This document shows, piece by piece, positions 62,284-64,000 of a DNA stretch of 64,000 nucleotides. The notes under the pieces are model-generated. The model saw nothing but the letters and a program-made list of their open reading frames with translations, had not been told where the DNA came from and searched no databases. This stretch comes from Fimbriimonadia bacterium (GTDB taxonomy: Bacteria > Armatimonadota > Fimbriimonadia > Fimbriimonadales > JABRVX01), in assembly GCA_039961735.1 (NCBI GenBank), contig JABRVX010000020.1, positions 1 through 64,000 on the forward strand. The letters run 5' to 3'. Positions within the stretch are counted from its first letter, which is position 1, and each line of letters opens with the position of its first letter. The translations under genes were made by a program, and so were the position numbers.

Positions 62284-63096
62284 TCATCGGCGGGGTGGGA
62301 TGTAGATGATACGGTTAGTGGCGGGATCTACTAGCAGCGTGCCTTCCTCGATGATGCCACCCTGAGAACCGGACGCACCCATGCCTCGACCACCACCAGG
62401 ACCGCCCGATGCATTCCCGGCCCCGGGTCTACCGCCCGGCCCCATGAGGCCCCCTGGGCCCCTACCCGACATGCCTCCAGGACCCATCCCGGGTACACCG
62501 CCGGGTCCGAATCCCGGACCCCACTGACTCTGCCTTAGACCTCCGGGACCGCCGTACTGCTGCCCACCGAAGCCCGGACCGTAGCCTCCTATGCCGGGTC
62601 CGAATCCGCCGAAGCTCGGCATGCCACCACCCATTAGGTTGTGAAGCGTCCACCACTCCGGGCTCATCGGTTGCTCGCCCCGCAGGAGCATCATGATCAC
62701 GTATGGGTCGGCGTGCCGCACCGTGAACACCTCGACACGTGGCTGCTGCTCCAACAGCTGCTCCGCAGGCTGTTCGGCACTTAGCACAGGAGGCGGTTCC
62801 TCGCTTCGCGGCCGAATGACATATACGCCGCCCTCGACGACGTACTCAGCCTTCACCTGTTGAAGCACCAGTCGTAAGGCAGTATCGAAGGGAACGTCCT
62901 TTACTGAAATGGTGACAGAGCCCTGTACGGCCGGGTCCACTGTGTAGTTCATCCCAGTTTGCGTGAACAGTGCCCGCAGCGCAGCACGCACATCGAGTTC
63001 CTGTGCCTGCAATGTGACGCTGCCGGACCCGCCCTGCGCCATAGCAAACACCGCGGGAAGGACTAAGCCAAGCACCAACAGGAATCGAAACGGCAT
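62284..63096 (-). CDS. Secreted STN-domain protein with Gly-rich tail
   Basis: A 270-residue exported protein; the ATG at 63096 follows GGAGG by six bases and gives the leader FLLVLGLVLPAVFAMAQ. Residues about 25-100 form an STN/secretin-N0-type domain (LDVRAALRALFTQTGMNYTVDPAVQGSVTISVKDVPFDTALRLVLQ split over two short strands and helices). A second N1-like stretch is VEVFTVRHADPYVIMMLLRG. The next 110 residues are Gly/Pro/Met/Gln-rich, and the end is GTLLVDPATNRIIYIPPRR. There is no secretin beta-barrel. It is 46 bp after flhF, so an export or motility role is suspected. Confidence 0.7.
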   Translation of the reverse strand: MPFRFLLVLGLVLPAVFAMAQGGSGSVTLQAQELDVRAALRALFTQTGMNYTVDPAVQGSVTISVKDVPFDTALRLVLQQVKAEYVVEGGVYVIRPRSEEPPPVLSAEQPAEQLLEQQPRVEVFTVRHADPYVIMMLLRGEQPMSPEWWTLHNLMGGGMPSFGGFGPGIGGYGPGFGGQQYGGPGGLRQSQWGPGFGPGGVPGMGPGGMSGRGPGGLMGPGGRPGAGNASGGPGGGRGMGASGSQGGIIEEGTLLVDPATNRIIYIPPRR

Positions 63097-63142
63097 CTCA
63101 CACCTCCACATGCCAATGAGACGTGGGGATCGGTGAGGGGTT

Positions 63143-64000
63143 TCAGGCGATTACGCCGGAGAGAACGCGCTCCGCCAGCTTCTCGGCATCCGCAGGTTCG
63201 ATGTCCTCGATGCCTGGCCCGTCCGACACGTATTGGATGGGCAGGCCCCACCGCGCGCCCACCGCGAGCAGGGCAGAGCAATCGGCGGTGACATCGAGGT
63301 GGGTGTAGACGAGGCGATTGGGATTGGCGCCCACCGTCATATCTACGAAGCGCAAGGCATCCTTCGGTTTCATCGCGGCGCTTAGCACCAGCACCGACTC
63401 CGCTCCCAACTGGGAAAGTGCGAGACGAGTCTCCTCGAACACGAGACCGTGACCGGGCTGCACGGCGGAGGTGTCTACTATCGCCAAGTCGCATGGTTGC
63501 AGCGCGGCCAAAGCCGATGCCGCCTGCTCGGGCGAGTTGGCCGCCTCGAACGGCATACCCAAAGCTGCGGTAATGGCTCGGATCTGATCCATCCCGCCTG
63601 GCTTCTTGTAGTCCATACCCAGCAGTCCGACGCGCCCTTGCCCGGAGAAGCGTAGGGCCAGCCTGGCGGCTGTCATTGTCTTGCCGGCCCCGCTCGGGCC
63701 GATCAGTGCGACCACCCGCGGGGCTCCGCTCACCACGACTTCCTCCGGCGCTACAGCAAGCAACCCGGCCAACACATCACGAGTGGGAACGCGATCCGCG
63801 TAGGCGCCGAGATCAGCTGGGTCTGCGCCGAGCGCCCTCCAAGCCTTGTGTGCTTGTGGCGGGGCCGCGGGTGCCATCAGCACCGCGCCCTTCTCGAAGA
63901 GAGTGTTGACCGTCTCGCGGAGGTCCTCCAACTCTCTGCGAACCTGATCCACATCTATGCCTGGCTGCGAGGGCTCTTCGGGTGGCCCGGCGTCGCCGCC
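63143..64000 (-). CDS. flhF: FlhF-like SRP-family GTPase, N-terminal part outside window
   Basis: The frame is open to the right edge, so the gene begins beyond 64000; 285 codons are visible. The NG domain has the P-loop GPSGAGKTMTAARLA, the GRVGLLGMDYKKPGGMDQIR segment (FlhF usually has D-x-x-R after a similar strand), the DTSAVQPGHG switch and VYTHLDVTADCSALLAV. FlhF sets the place of polar flagella by recruiting the export apparatus. Several GTPase motifs deviate (DTSA instead of DTAG, THLD instead of TKLD), so activity may be weak. Confidence 0.75.
   Translation of the reverse strand, partial: GGDAGPPEEPSQPGIDVDQVRRELEDLRETVNTLFEKGAVLMAPAAPPQAHKAWRALGADPADLGAYADRVPTRDVLAGLLAVAPEEVVVSGAPRVVALIGPSGAGKTMTAARLALRFSGQGRVGLLGMDYKKPGGMDQIRAITAALGMPFEAANSPEQAASALAALQPCDLAIVDTSAVQPGHGLVFEETRLALSQLGAESVLVLSAAMKPKDALRFVDMTVGANPNRLVYTHLDVTADCSALLAVGARWGLPIQYVSDGPGIEDIEPADAEKLAERVLSGVIA

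Noticed and set aside
1-64000. Prophage, insertion sequence or integron
   Set aside because: No transposase, integrase, phage structural gene or attachment-site duplication was seen; codon use appears uniform.

Overview
The window looks like a chromosomal stretch from a free-living, high-GC, diderm heterotroph. PEP-CTERM surface proteins, dockerin-like C termini, secreted DUF2961/GH172 and DUF1080 proteins and many long secreted glycoside hydrolases suggest Armatimonadota or a similar carbohydrate-degrading phylum; this is inferred from gene content, as no rRNA or marker set is present. Start codons are often GTG or TTG, and most genes have clear GGAGG-type ribosome sites.

Layout. 1-393: hairpin repeats. 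394-1899: secreted GH172. 1982-7088: two-gene keto-acid fermentation operon (fused indolepyruvate:ferredoxin oxidoreductase plus ADP-forming acyl-CoA synthetase). 7181-8644: RtcB RNA ligase, convergent with a solitary HsdR_N-like nuclease. 9884-17994: mostly minus-strand envelope genes (seven-repeat propeller with dockerin-like tail, CsgG-like protein, second GH172, aspartyl protease-PDZ, TPR membrane protein), with tRNA-Pro and a uracil-DNA glycosylase. 18126-24113: branched-chain amino-acid-type ABC operon (livK-H-M-G, no livF) translationally coupled to a clan GH-A glycosidase. 24199-27027: acyl-CoA dehydrogenase and NAD-type isocitrate dehydrogenase. 27422-30097: three tandem PEP-CTERM paralogs, two with matching promoters. 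30414-33203: large secreted protein with an HEFGH zinc-peptidase motif.

33200-43657 (minus strand) is a sugar-uptake and degradation operon: substrate-binding lipoprotein, RbsA-like ATPase, RbsC-like permease, GH63-like hydrolase, GH2 hydrolase, then msrB. The binding protein appears circularly permuted. 43784-48499: metallophosphatase, an unknown 139-aa protein behind a strong promoter and a hairpin-rich leader, a ThuA-DUF1080 fusion and a small membrane protein. tRNA-Ser(CGA) and tRNA-Arg(CCT) follow.

48897-50643: a sequence matching the cyclic-di-AMP (ydaO/yuaA) riboswitch lies before an asparagine synthetase homolog whose catalytic Cys2 is Ser. 50808-53698 (minus strand): ECF sigma factor, zinc-finger anti-sigma factor and three consecutive membrane-anchored paralogs of a family I do not recognise. 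53950-64000: recG, GH36-like alpha-galactosidase, CBS protein, purine salvage and synthesis genes (MTA phosphorylase-like, guaA, hpt), an STN-domain Gly-rich secreted protein and flhF running off the window edge.

The most interesting leads are the permuted sugar-binding protein, the sigma/anti-sigma locus with its paralog trio, and the riboswitch/Ser2 asparagine synthetase pair.
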